DNA from: Kwoniella bestiolae CBS 10118
Lineage: Eukaryota > Basidiomycota > Tremellomycetes > Tremellales > Cryptococcaceae
DNA length: 64,000 bases
Assembly (NCBI RefSeq): GCF_000512585.2
Contig: NC_089241.1
Span: forward strand, 2,108,001 to 2,172,000
Reading direction: 5' to 3'
The position numbers and the translations under genes are program-made. How positions within the stretch are numbered: the stretch's first letter is position 1; each line of letters opens with the position of its first letter. The notes beneath the pieces are model-generated. The model worked only from the letters and a program-made list of their open reading frames with translations. It ran no database searches and had not been told where the DNA came from. Positions 1 to 10,075 of the stretch are shown here, piece by piece.

Positions 1-946
1 GATTCGAATTCCACTCTAATCCGGACAACGACCGGCAGTGGGTGGGTCTACACAAAAATCTCGATATGGAGCGCTGCAAGTTTTTTCAGATATATGACCA
101 AGTCTATGAAACAACTACGGAAAAGTATCAAGTCATTTGCAAGAATGACATTCAACCTATTGCATAACTAAGAAGGACGTTGTCCAATCAGTGGTCAGGT
201 TCCGCCGGAGCAGAGAATCTACCTTCCAGCCAAGGCATGTCCCCTCTCATACAATGTATCTTCCACCTCCTGCTCTCATCTCCTCAATACCAGTGAGTCT
301 GTCTTTGTATTGAGCAGCACGGAGATTCGCGAGATGTCCCAGCCAAGATCAAGTGAGCCTTGTTGGACGGTCACATTGAATGCCGTTACTGGGGTATGTG
401 CGCAGAGAAGAGCGACTTACGACTTCCTCATGGAGCACGATCGAGGATATAGCTGCCTGTGCCGTGGCTGGAATACCAACCAGTAGAACAGAGGGTGAGA
501 CTTGGATATAGATTGATCAGACATGGCTTCTACTCCATGGAATGGTCGGTCGCCGCCAAGTAGCCCCAATCTGGACCATATTAAGCAGAAGCTATCTTAA
601 TCAGACCAGTATGGTTCCTCAAGCTCATTCTGGTTCAGAATGGGTTTGGCGATGTCACTCTGGCAAGCATGCTACTTTGATTCAGCAGCCATTGTGGCCA
701 TGAAACGATATTGCCCATTCTACGTTTTATGTTGCTCCCTCTCATCCTCGATATGACAATAGATACACCTTGGCACACCAACCAATTGCTGTAGCACTCC
801 AGGCAATCGGAAGAATGAAGCCTGATACAACGGCCTCGGGAGGACAAAAAGAAGGAAAACCCGAAGTGGCACTTTCGACAACCTGGCCTCTCTTGTTTCA
901 GCCGCTTGACCGGTCGTCCTAACAAGCAAGACACACAAAACCAACC
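1..946. other. left-edge region without a recognised gene
   Basis: Only short overlapping open frames are present and none shows a recognisable domain or a convincing exon chain. The right end (947 onward) is the tRNA-derived inverted segment. The region could hold the untranslated end of a gene lying outside the window; nothing here decides that. Confidence 0.4.
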
Positions 947-986
947 GCTAGGAAGGAAACGCCGTAACCAATTCGGCTACGCCAGC
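947..986 (-). pseudogene. 5' half of a tRNA-Arg(CCU)-like gene, inverted
   Basis: Read on the minus strand, this segment matches the 5' exon of the tRNA gene at 1065-1166: an acceptor strand GCTGGCG, a box-A-like TAGCCGAATTGG, the D arm, and the whole anticodon 5' stem and loop including CCT and the purine after it. Similarity stops just past the anticodon, where the intact gene has its intron. I could not find a matching 3' half with a T arm further along the minus strand, so this looks like a tRNA half or decayed copy. A very diverged 3' exon after a long intron cannot be excluded. Confidence 0.6.
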
Positions 987-1064
987 TATCATATACGATA
1001 CTTTCGAAGTTGACCGCACATATATATATACCGTGTCAAATTATGGTCAAAGAAGTTTGTTTCG

Positions 1065-1166
1065 GCCGGCGTGGCCAAATGGTTACGGCGTTTCCTTCCT
1101 AGCCTCGGGTTTAAAACCCGAATTTGGACGAGGTGAAGATTGTGGGTTCGATCCCCACCGTTGGTT
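1065..1166 (+). tRNA. tRNA-Arg(CCU) with a 29-base intron
   Basis: The acceptor strand 1065-1071 (GCCGGCG) pairs with 1159-1165 (CGTTGGT) using three G-U pairs. The D arm follows with box A near 1072-1082. The anticodon CCT is at 1098-1100 and purine 37 at 1101. The intron is 1102-1130, in the usual place one base after the anticodon. The 3' exon 1131-1158 carries the variable loop and a perfect T arm, GTGGG/CCCAC, with box B GGTTCGATCC. The 3' exon closely resembles the yeast tRNA-Arg(CCU) as I remember it. The anticodon stem has one T-T mismatch (1093/1134). A T5 run at 1172-1176 is a plausible Pol III terminator. A rival fold with anticodon TAA in the intron leaves 14 unpaired bases and was dropped. 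Confidence 0.8.
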
Positions 1167-1171
1167 GAATC

Positions 1172-1176
1172 TTTTT
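1172..1176 (+). terminator. Pol III terminator of the tRNA gene
   Basis: A run of five T on the coding strand begins six bases after the tRNA 3' end, with a second T-run at 1182-1186. This is the normal Pol III stop signal. Confidence 0.6.
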
Positions 1177-2174
1177 GTGCTCTTTTTAGGCTCCTGGATG
1201 CATCAGAATCATTTTATTTCGAGTTGCAATCGTCAAAAGAGCGCAGAAGATGAAGAAAAGACGATGCCACATGAATTAAGTTCGAAATGAGGTAGTGCCA
1301 CTCTGAGATCGACTCGCGCGTCGAGAGATCGGCGATCGCCGCTTTCTTCTAAAACACACTGTAGCTAGTGGCACTTAGAGGTGGGATAACCTCTTTGTAC
1401 CTACATGAGTACAGGGTGCTTACGCTTTTCATCTCATCATTCGAAAGGCAATGACATGATTCGCCCCCGGGAGTTCGCACCCTTTCCTCACCTTGCAATT
1501 CCTCCCTGCGTCTCCGTCTCCCCGCTGCCTCTTCACCCGTGTCCTCTCCGCTGCTACCTCAGCCTTGCGGTGTCACCCCTTCCCCCCCTGCATCTCTCTG
1601 AGCCCCCTCCACCTCCGGACTCTGTTCCCTGCTCGGCCCCTCCCTCCTCCCCCTTCCTCCTATCCGTTTCTTGTCTGGTCTCATGTCCCGCCCTTATTCT
1701 CGACCTTGATGCCACGCCCCCCCACGCTTCCGCCCTTACTCGTCGCCCTCCCGCCCTCGGTTCCGTCCCCAACGAGCACAGCCAAAGCAGATGCACCACG
1801 TCTTCCCCGCACATTCCCTTAATTCCTGACCGCCATCAGCTTGACACCTGGACCTCATTGCGTGAGACCCCGGCGATGCATCTGTTCCAACTGATTCAGC
1901 GGGGAATAGCAATCCCACTACCATAGCTCATCATACTTCCACGGAGATGACCGACCGGCTAAACTGGGTTTCTGTGCATGCGCCGATGCGCTTATTTGAA
2001 GATCATGTCCATGACCGAATACCAGTACTAGTAGTATCATATGGCAAGTACGATCAACAAATTAGACAGACCTGTTGACTTTGTCTACTCATTCGACCCG
2101 ATCTTTTCATCTTTCAGTCAAAATTGACAAGTACAAAATCAAGACTCACTTCACCTCTACTCCTGGACTGCACG
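1177..2174. other. intergenic region with a long C/T-rich tract
   Basis: From about 1481 to 1760 the plus strand is overwhelmingly C and T, with several C-runs. An open frame of 173 codons crosses it, but its Pro/Ser/Leu-rich product is what a random pyrimidine tract yields, so I do not call it a gene. The 3' part is the upstream region of the first GNAT gene. Confidence 0.5.
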
Positions 2175-2768
2175 ATGACCGTCGACCCCTCGCTCGAACC
2201 CTCCCACACAGGAATATCCACCCCACTACCTACAAAACCATGTATCATCCCACATACCTTCCGGATCGGCCAACCCTCCGACGCAATGGCCATATCCGAC
2301 CTTCTAATCGAGGTATTCACACAGACATTCTCGCATGATTTACCACCTGATGACCTAGACGAATACCTCAAAAACACATTATCGCCGCAGCAGATCGAGA
2401 ACGATATACGAGATCCCAATTCCATCTGGATCCTCACCTCCTCGCTGGAAGACGAGCTGCTGGGTATAATCCAACTTCGTACCAACTCCATCAAGGAGTG
2501 TCTAGCCCTCACTGCAAACCCTATCGAACTGCACCGTATATACCTATCAACCAGAACACACGGAAAAGGCCTGTCTCAAGCTATACTCCAACACGCCGAG
2601 GGGCTAGCGAGAGAACGGGAATATAGGAGTATATGGTTGGGGGTGTATAGTAAACATCCTCAGGGGATTAGGTTTTATGAGAAAATGGGGTTCAAGAGAT
2701 GCGGGGAGAGGATCTTCGTAGTGGGTGCTGAGAGGCAGGTGGATTGGGTAATGGAGAAGAGTCTGTAA
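2175..2768 (+). CDS. GNAT-family N-acetyltransferase, upstream copy
   Basis: Intronless gene of 197 residues from the ATG at 2175; the longer open frame upstream has no ATG start. The product has the GNAT order. An N-terminal strand-helix segment contains AISDLLIEVF. A central strand is followed by the acetyl-CoA pyrophosphate loop in RIYLSTRTHGKGLSQAIL, where RTHGKG fits the R/Q-x-x-G-x-G/A signature. Motif B is near the C-terminus with GIRFYEKMGF. GNAT enzymes move an acetyl group from acetyl-CoA to an amine; the acceptor here cannot be told. A second copy follows 405 bases downstream on the same strand, which points to a tandem duplication. Confidence 0.85.
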   Translation: MTVDPSLEPSHTGISTPLPTKPCIIPHTFRIGQPSDAMAISDLLIEVFTQTFSHDLPPDDLDEYLKNTLSPQQIENDIRDPNSIWILTSSLEDELLGIIQLRTNSIKECLALTANPIELHRIYLSTRTHGKGLSQAILQHAEGLAREREYRSIWLGVYSKHPQGIRFYEKMGFKRCGERIFVVGAERQVDWVMEKSL

Positions 2769-3173
2769 GGGGGGTTGCGTGCACAGATATGACCAATAGA
2801 GCCATCTTGAGCTGGTATTCACTGTCTTCGGCATATACATCATACTGGACTCTCATAACTTTGTTTTCCATTCAGCTGCATGTGCATGAAGAGAGTGCAA
2901 ACTGATTATATGCCGTTGAATGCGCTTGCGGGTAATCTGACTCGAGTAATTTTCGATCATTTCGAAAATAACTCGCGTATCTTGAAGTGTTGCATCATAC
3001 GTTATCCTGCAATTTAGCCGCATCGTCCAAATCAGATCATATACCACCGTATGACTCGATTGAGCGACATGGAATGATACAAATATGAGCCGGATGATAT
3101 AGGTGCTCTCAAGATTCCTCCTCCAACAAACGCTGCTCCATCTCTTCTACCAAACGACGTTAACTGCAATACG
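2769..3173. other. spacer between the tandem GNAT genes
   Basis: About 400 bases holding the 3' region of the first acetyltransferase gene and the promoter of the second. I see no gene or repeat in it. Confidence 0.5.
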
Positions 3174-3830
3174 ATGACCCACCCACCTACCGAACCTACC
3201 CATGCCGATATCCCCGCATCTGGTACTTCCACACCCCCCATATCCACTCCCACCACGAAACCACCGAACTATGAGATCCGTCAAGGAGACATCCACGATG
3301 CCCAAGCAATCTCAGACCTGATGATAGAAGTATTCACCCGATCGTTCGGACACTCCTGTACCCCCGAGGAACTAGTCAAATACATCGAAAGCACGCTATC
3401 TCTCGAACCTATCAAGAACGATCTGAACAACCCCAAATGTACATGGCTACTTGCGTACTCATCGACCACTCCGTCTCCCGAAATCAAAGAAGTACCGAAT
3501 GATATGAAGACGGATGCAGAACTACTAGGCATAGTCCAGCTCACCAAAGACTCATACGAACCATGCCTTACCCTCCCCCATCCCATAGAGCTCCAACGGA
3601 TCTACCTATCATACTCCGCCCACGGTACAGGCCTGGCCCGAGATCTGATAAATCTCGCAGAAGATAGGTCGAGGGAGCTGGGGTTCAAGTCTATCTGGCT
3701 GGGAGCGTGGGAGGACAATCATCGTGCGAAGGGGTTTTACAAGAAGATGGGGTATACGATCGTCGGGGATCATGTGTTTGATATTGGGGGTAGTAAGCAG
3801 AGGGACGAGATAATGGAGAAGATGTTGTAG
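3174..3830 (+). CDS. GNAT-family N-acetyltransferase, downstream copy
   Basis: Intronless, 218 residues. It aligns along its whole length with the gene just upstream: AISDLMIEVF, the IELQRIYLS strand, then a glycine loop and GFYKKMGYTIVGDHVF at the C-terminus. It is longer because of an insert around residues 95-115 that carries extra Pro, Glu and Asp. In the acetyl-CoA loop the first position of the R/Q-x-x-G-x-G/A signature is serine (SAHGTG), so the consensus is weaker than in its neighbour. That could mean altered cofactor contact, or simply tolerance. The substrate is unknown. The two genes are most simply read as a local duplication that has since diverged. Confidence 0.83.
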   Translation: MTHPPTEPTHADIPASGTSTPPISTPTTKPPNYEIRQGDIHDAQAISDLMIEVFTRSFGHSCTPEELVKYIESTLSLEPIKNDLNNPKCTWLLAYSSTTPSPEIKEVPNDMKTDAELLGIVQLTKDSYEPCLTLPHPIELQRIYLSYSAHGTGLARDLINLAEDRSRELGFKSIWLGAWEDNHRAKGFYKKMGYTIVGDHVFDIGGSKQRDEIMEKML

Positions 3831-4198
3831 GATTTGTACATGTACTAGAGGTAGATAGAGGGTATGGTGCTTTGGATGTATGTGTAATCGCACCATATTT
3901 CCTTTTTTGATATCAAGAGTTGATGGGCGAAGAGTGGTCAGAACTGCTTCTCACAAAGTCATGTACGTGCATTGCACATATCCAAACATGGTGTGATCCA
4001 TATAACCCGACGACGACTGCAGATCAGACAATTTGTCATACCATCACAACACAAATACTGTTTATAGGATATGCATGGAGACGGAAGAAAAGGTGTCGAT
4101 TAAGAAAAGATAATTTATAATTCTTCTTTTTTCATCTGAGATTTAGATTTAGGGAGAAAACACATTTAATTGTACAATACATATTAAACTGTTTAAAT
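3831..4198. other. convergent 3' spacer
   Basis: AT-rich 3' flanks of the second GNAT gene (plus strand) and eIF5A (minus strand). No further gene is seen. Confidence 0.5.
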
Positions 4199-5011
4199 CT
4201 AAGCACCTTGAGGAGCTTCCTTGTAGGAGATAGCTTGCTCTTCGCCTATAATTGACACAACGAGCAAGGTCAGCGAACAGTGTACAACGACTGGGATGGT
4301 GACATAAAACTCGACCCACCCATAGCAGAGATGATGGTGACCATGAGATCTTTACCGGCCTCGAAGTCGGTTTCGATTTGTTCACCAATCTCGGACTCGG
4401 GGATCTTGACGTCGTCTTTGGAGTTACCGTCACCGTCCATCAAGTTGAGGAAACCCTGGGTGGTGTGAGGCGATAGGATTAGCGAAACATAATACATAGC
4501 ACGATAGATGATGCGCAAGACGTGTCAGGAAGGAGACATGATGCAAAGAAAAAAAACTGCTCACATCTTGGATATCAAGGAGTTGGTATTCTTGTCTCTT
4601 GACGTTGGGGACATCCATGTTGTGGGTAGAGGGAGAGATATCTTCGAGCTTCTTACCGGTGAAGATCTGTGTTGGGCCCACATGTCATTAGTAAGCTGAC
4701 TCGAAGCAATGGAATGTAATATTTTAATACACGCAAAGACCACACTCACATCAATGGCGACAAGGTGGACTTTAGCGTGACCGTGCTTTCCGGTTTTGGA
4801 GGTAGACATGTCAACGATCTTACAGGGTCTTCCCTTGATGACGACGTGACCGTTCTTTCGGAGAGCGGAACATTGCATACTGTCATGTTGATTGAATATC
4901 AGCCAACGGCCCGACATGTTTGGGATGGGGTTGACTCCAGACTCACGGGAAGGTCAAGGAAGCACCGGCACCGGCAGCTTCGAAGGTTTCGTGGTGTTCT
5001 TCCTCAGCCAT
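4199..5011 (-). CDS. TIF51: translation initiation factor eIF5A
   Basis: Five exons on the minus strand: 5011-4947, 4879-4750, 4666-4565, 4455-4320 and 4245-4199. They join in phase to 159 residues, the usual eIF5A length. The hypusination loop STSKTGKHGHAK is intact, with K53 the expected modified lysine. It is followed by the N-terminal SH3-like barrel, a KLEDISPSTHNMDVP stretch and the C-terminal OB fold ending DLMVTIISAMG. eIF5A binds stalled ribosomes and promotes peptide-bond formation at proline runs and termination. Hypusine is made by deoxyhypusine synthase and hydroxylase, which are not in this window. Four short introns in a 480-base coding sequence are typical for this genome. The gene is divergent to the histone-fold gene at 5646. 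Confidence 0.97.
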
Positions 5012-5645
5012 TTCTATTGTTGATTGGTTGCAGTACGTCAGCATTTGCCATCAACAGTTATCCAATGATCATCAACCCCATCAACAGGTACTCCAACGCT
5101 TTCTTCCTCGAGCCGTCACATAGCCATCCTTTCCCCTAAGTCTTCACTTCCCCTTCCCTCTTCACCACAGTATCGACGAAAGCTTGCCACTCACTGGATA
5201 ATTTGTATTGGGTAGTTAGAGAATGTAGGAAGGAGAGGTAAGATACACTTGAAAGCAAGTCTTTTTTATATGATTTTGATGGAAAGGAAAAAAAGCACGA
5301 GTTGAACACGATTCAAAGCAAAACTTTGCGCAAGCGACCATACAACTGCAGCAAATGGTGTGTGGTGCGTTGCCCCCTATCAAAATGAGTACAACCCTGC
5401 AATTTTTGTAACTCGGCGTTTTATCGGATACAAGATGACGAGTCAGTGTGGCATCCCAAGGTGGGTTCGCGTCGTGTGATGATAGCATGGTATGTTCATG
5501 TTTACTCGTTCACTCGATAAATGCTTAATGCTTCTGGCTTGCATTGCCGCTCAACTGCTCATCATCATCAACATCAATCATCAACATAACATGCAATAGA
5601 GACACATACCTGGAGATACCTGGTCATACGAACCACCCAGACAAA
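5012..5645. promoter_or_regulatory. divergent promoter region, eIF5A / BTP gene
   Basis: About 630 bases between two divergent start codons, so it should contain both promoters. No clear TATA box was identified, and no coding frame in it looks real. Confidence 0.45.
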
Positions 5646-7467
5646 ATGTCTGCCCCAACACCCGAAGCAGTCATCCACCTAGCTACCCTCCATACCCTCG
5701 CTCAAGCAGGATTCGCCTCCACCTCCAAAGCTGCTTCCATAACCTTGTCGACCGTCATCCCCAAATACCTCAAAGTACTAGCTACGGCATGTGTGGAACG
5801 GGCGAGTCTGGCTGGGAGGGGGAAAGTAGCTGCTATAGATGTGGTGGATGCGCTGGATGATCTGGGGATCCATGTGGATGAGTTGATTGATTGGGGGTCG
5901 GAGCAGAATGGCGATTATTTTGATGATGCGTCTATGGGGAACTTGCAGGGTGAGTTGTTCATATCTTTAGATGGTGTTCTGAATGGCTGATGATCGAGTA
6001 GAGTACCTGCAAGAAGGAATGAGTGTGGAGGAAGGTATAGCTCAGATGAAGCTTGTGCCGCAGGCGGAGTTGGATCAAGAGGAGGATGATGAGGATACCA
6101 ACGAACAGGAGCCGAAGCCAGAAGACGCAGATGTGATGATGGAACAGGATCAAGAACAAGAGCAAGCTCAGGACACGAATGTCAAATTTGAGCCGGATGT
6201 AGACGTAGAGGACGAAGTAGAAGCGCGTCCATATATATACCGGCATAAATCACCCGATTTCTCCTGGCTCCCACCATTACCTTCAACCAATACCATCCCA
6301 CAACCACAACCAACCGCCCTTTCTCCTCATCCTGAAGATCCGAATCAGCCCTCCTCAGAAACCACCTCCATTCCTGCACCTTCCCAATCAATAGCGGACC
6401 GTTATCGCCGTCCAATATCCTACGCCTCCTCGCAACTGTCCCAAGCCCACCCATTCCATGATCCCCCTCATCCCCCTTCTCCCCTTCCCTTACCTCCCGC
6501 ACCCACATCCCTTCCAAGTCTCATATCAACCTATGCAGCGATCGCCTCCGACCCGTCTGTCGCACTGCGTCAAACAGACCTTAGACGTCAGGCTACCGAA
6601 CTTCTCCGTCAATCCATCTCTACAGTCGATTCATACTCCCCTCAACCCACACTTACCACGCCCATACCGCCAGTTAGGGGAAGCTCTATCGTCCCCTCCC
6701 ACTCAGACATCTTACCTCAGAAGTTACTCCCTGTCAATCCAAATTCCGAAGATGGGTTGCTCAGCTCATTGGTACATCAAATCACTTCTCCAAATCTACC
6801 ATATACCTTGAGGGAGAGATTAACATCGTTAAGACCACCAGTCGTACAAAGTAGGAACGACACGCCTATATTCTATAACGATGCTGTGAAAGGACCGGAT
6901 GATAATGCCCTACTGAAATTTAAGGGTAAACATACTACGGATAGAAAAGAGGACGATGAAGAGGGGAATGGAGAGAGGGAAGTATGGTTGAAGCAGACTT
7001 GGGATTCTGGACCGAGGGGATTAGATAAATGGTCGAGACCTTTCTTGCCCAAGGGGAAGAAGGTGATTATCCAGAAAGAGGGGGAGAAGAAACCTCGTAT
7101 GAGCGATGAGGATATACGGAGAATACAGGAGGAGGAAGAGGAGAGGAGGGTGTTAGTGGAGAAAGAGAAAGAAAGGGAGGGGAAGGTTAAGGTGAATTTG
7201 AGATTACCCAGTTTTACTGGTAATGGGAATGGAAGTATTACGGACTCCGTTAGGGGAGAGGGGGCTACGTCGAACCCGCTTGGAAGTGCTAGTCCGATGG
7301 CTCCTACGAGTAGCGGTACTACTCCTACTCCTGGGATAGGGATTAAACTTAAATTGGGAGGCGGCGGTGGTGGTGCTATTCCGACGCCGAAATTGTCCAT
7401 CTCACCTGGACCGCCGAACTCTCAGGCAGCGAATAAATCAGTATCCATATTCGGTGAATCCGTATAA
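5646..7467 (+). CDS. BTP-type histone-fold protein (TAF3/TAF8-like)
   Basis: Two exons, 5646-5949 and 6002-7467, separated by a 52-base intron and joining in phase to 589 residues. Residues 5-90 form a bromodomain-associated (BTP) histone fold: helix 1 with IHLATLHTLAQAGF, a long helix 2, then AIDVVDALDDLGIHVDEL. This is the fold by which TAF3, TAF8 and Spt7 pair with TAF10. An acidic stretch follows and then FSWLPPLPS, which recalls the short Pro-rich motif after the fold in TAF8. The rest is low complexity: Pro-rich, then a charged helix near residue 480, then a Gly-rich tail. No PHD finger or bromodomain is visible. A TFIID or SAGA subunit is likely; which one is not settled. Confidence 0.65.
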
Positions 7468-7838
7468 TTGATCAAAACTCGAAACCATCTTCATGTCCTG
7501 TATAGAATTTAGTGTCAGGGTTATTTCCCTTAGAACTAGAGAAACCATCCGTATATGTAAATGTATTTATCACGAGGGAAACGAAACCCAGAACCCATGA
7601 TGGAATGTATTTATATATCTTTACGTCCACATCATAACATGCATTTTTCACATTCCAGATTCCACACTCACACATGCTCTCTGACTAGAGACTTTGAGAA
7701 ATGACCAAAAAATAGAAAAGAGAAAAGGAAAATTAAGATCTTGTATGGTAGGGTATTTCACAAGAAGTAATTATGTTCTTGTCTTTTCACAGCTGATCAC
7801 TGGATATCTAATGGCTTCTTACACCCAGTTCCTACTTC
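7468..7838. other. convergent 3' spacer
   Basis: 3' flanks of the BTP gene and of the RNA-binding protein gene that faces it. No gene seen. Confidence 0.5.
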
Positions 7839-9553
7839 CTAGTGAGTCTGAGTTTGGTTCTGCGCACCATCTTGGCCTTGAGCTGTAACATCGAGGATAC
7901 AACACAGAGATCAGCTTTGATTCCCTATCGAACGACGGCGAATGAGTATGTAAAGTAACACCCACAGTAGTAGTTACCCCATCCGCCAGTCTGGTAATAA
8001 GCCGCCGCGGCCGCAGGATCCCATTGACCTTGAGCGGCAGGTTGTTGAGCTGCATCCTGGCCTGGAACACCGGCTTGACCTTGAGCATGAGCCTGGGGGT
8101 GTTGAGGGGTGTGGTGTCCGCCTGGTTGGCCTGGTTGGCCCGGTACACCGGTCTGACCGTAGTTGTACCCTCCGTAGTAGTTGTATTGGTTGGGGTAACC
8201 CATTTGTTGGTGTTGCTGTGGTAATGAGAGGGAAAATTAGCTTATGATTCCCGATTGGCTACTTTAACTCGGGATCACAGTATGGAATGGGAATGAGAAG
8301 GTATGTTGACGGAGAGGTGGGAAAACGCGTTGTAGACTGGTCTACCGGAATCGAGTCGCACTCACCATGGGATAAGCTTGGTGTCCCCCGTGACCACCCT
8401 GCGCACCATCCGCACCCTTATCCTTACCCCACGAACACTTGATAGGTCGTCCATGTACCAATTGGTTCTGCAAGTGGGTGATAGCCAAAGCAGCGTTTTG
8501 GTGGGTATCAAGTTTAACAAATGCGAACCCTCTATCAGCTTGCATCCTGATCTCCACAATGTATCCGTAACCTTGGAACAACGGGATCAAGTCCGCTTGA
8601 GTAGTGTAGGGGATCAAATTCCCAACGTAAACTGTGGTATTGTATTCCGGAGTTTGTTGAGCTACCGAATCGTATTGTAGAGCTGTTGAACCGAAGTTTG
8701 AGGGAGCGGGTGATCCACCTCCCATGCCTCCCATTCCCATGCCCATTCCTCCGTTTGAACCCATCCCTCCTGGTCCTCTGTTGTTGACGGTCCCAGTTTG
8801 GGTCTTCTGGTTGGCCCAGTTGACTCGGATCGCTCGGGAGCCTAGCCATTCGCCGTTCATCGTTGCGATGGCTTGTTCGGCATCTGCCTTTTCTCTGCAC
8901 AAGGAATAGAGCAAATCAGTATTGTTGTCTCTGAGATGGGATATACGACGCTGACATAGGATCGGATTGATTCAGGAGAAACAGGGAGGACTAGATGATG
9001 TAATTGGACTGCTGACCCACCTGAAAGACAAGAATCCATAACCTCTCGATTTACCCGAATTCATATCCCACATAACCCTAGCTTCCGACATACTTCCAAA
9101 CGCCCCAAAAGCCTTACCCAAAACCTCATCGTTGACTTCAGGGGACAAATCTCCAACGAAAACATGGAAATGATGTTGGGTATCCTCCTTGTTTTGATTT
9201 CCCTGATGAGCCCAGTTGACCCTCACTTCGGCGTCGAAGATCTTCCTCCCATTCAGAGTTTGGAGGGCCTGCTCGGCCGATCGCATATCTGCGTATTCGA
9301 CGAAACCATAGTTCATCCCTCCATGCTGAAAGTTCCTATCTTGGATGATCTTTGCCTGGACGACTGGGCCGGCAACAGCAAAGATCTCGGTGAGGATGTA
9401 GTCTGTTACTCTTGCTGAAAGGTTTCCAACGTACAGGTGAGGTTTCTTGGGCGCCTCGGCAGCTTGGCCTGGGGTGATGCCGAAGGGTTGTTGGGCTTGG
9501 GGAGCCACTCCGGTGGGACTGGATACTCCTTGAGGTTGGCCGACGTACTCCAT
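7839..9553 (-). CDS. PUB1: Pub1/TIA-1-type three-RRM RNA-binding protein
   Basis: Four exons on the minus strand, 9553-9021, 8894-8366, 8215-7966 and 7882-7839, giving 451 residues. Three RRMs are clear. RRM1 has RNP2 LYVGNL (40-45) and RNP1 MNYGFVEY (80-87). RRM2 has VFVGDL (131-136) and RGYGFLSF (170-177). RRM3 has VYVGNL (266-271) and RGFAFVKL (299-306). A Gly/Met-rich linker separates RRM2 and RRM3, and the C-terminus is rich in Gln, Gly, Pro and Tyr. This is the layout of yeast Pub1 and animal TIA-1, which bind U-rich mRNA, steady transcripts and enter stress granules. The prion-like tail fits that role. The first intron falls directly after the RRM2 RNP1. Confidence 0.9.
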
Positions 9554-10075
9554 TTTGATTTGTGTTGTTGATGAGATGAGATGGAAAGAAAAGGAAGTTT
9601 TCGATCAGAGTTTGTTGAGAGACAGAAAAAGAGATTGAGATTGAGATGGAGAGAACCGATGACCCGGAATATACGATAGAGAGACAGAGAGAGAGAAGAG
9701 AGAAAGAGAAAGAGAAATGGAGAGAGAGAGAGAAAAGAAAGTATGCGTGTTTACTTTTCAGACTGCGGTATGGAAGTGAACAAAAGAGAAGAGGAGAAGA
9801 CGAAGATGAAGCGATGCGATGCGAATGAAAGGAAAAGTAAGAGAGATGCACAAGACACGCTGTTGCAGCATTACTCTCAGTCTGCCACAATATCGGAGAT
9901 ATGTGATATAACGCCGCAGAACCAGAGTCAAGCTGAGTGACGCGCTCACTCAATGCCACGTCCAACTCATCCAATTCATGAATGGTCCACCTCGTACATA
10001 CGCCAGCAGACACATTCTAACATCTCACTATAGCTTAACTACCTCTCAAACAAACCAAGCAAGAGATCAAGCAAG
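9554..10075. promoter_or_regulatory. divergent promoter region, PUB1 / RET2, with a purine tract
   Basis: About 520 bases between divergent starts. From about 9600 to 9840 the plus strand is dominated by GA repeats (GAGA, GAAAGA), which are CT repeats in the PUB1 direction and so probably lie in its 5' leader or core promoter. GAGA-like tracts are a common promoter feature; a specific binding factor is not shown. Confidence 0.5.

Noticed and set aside
1106..1122. Possible tRNA-Leu(UAA) anticodon arm TCGGG-TTTAAAA-CCCGA
   Set aside because: It needs 14 unpaired bases between the D arm and the anticodon stem and an oddly long variable loop. The Arg(CCU) reading places the same hairpin inside a normal intron.
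1405..1926. 173-codon open frame
   Set aside because: It lies in the pyrimidine tract; its Pro/Ser/Leu composition and the overlapping long frames on both strands follow from base bias.
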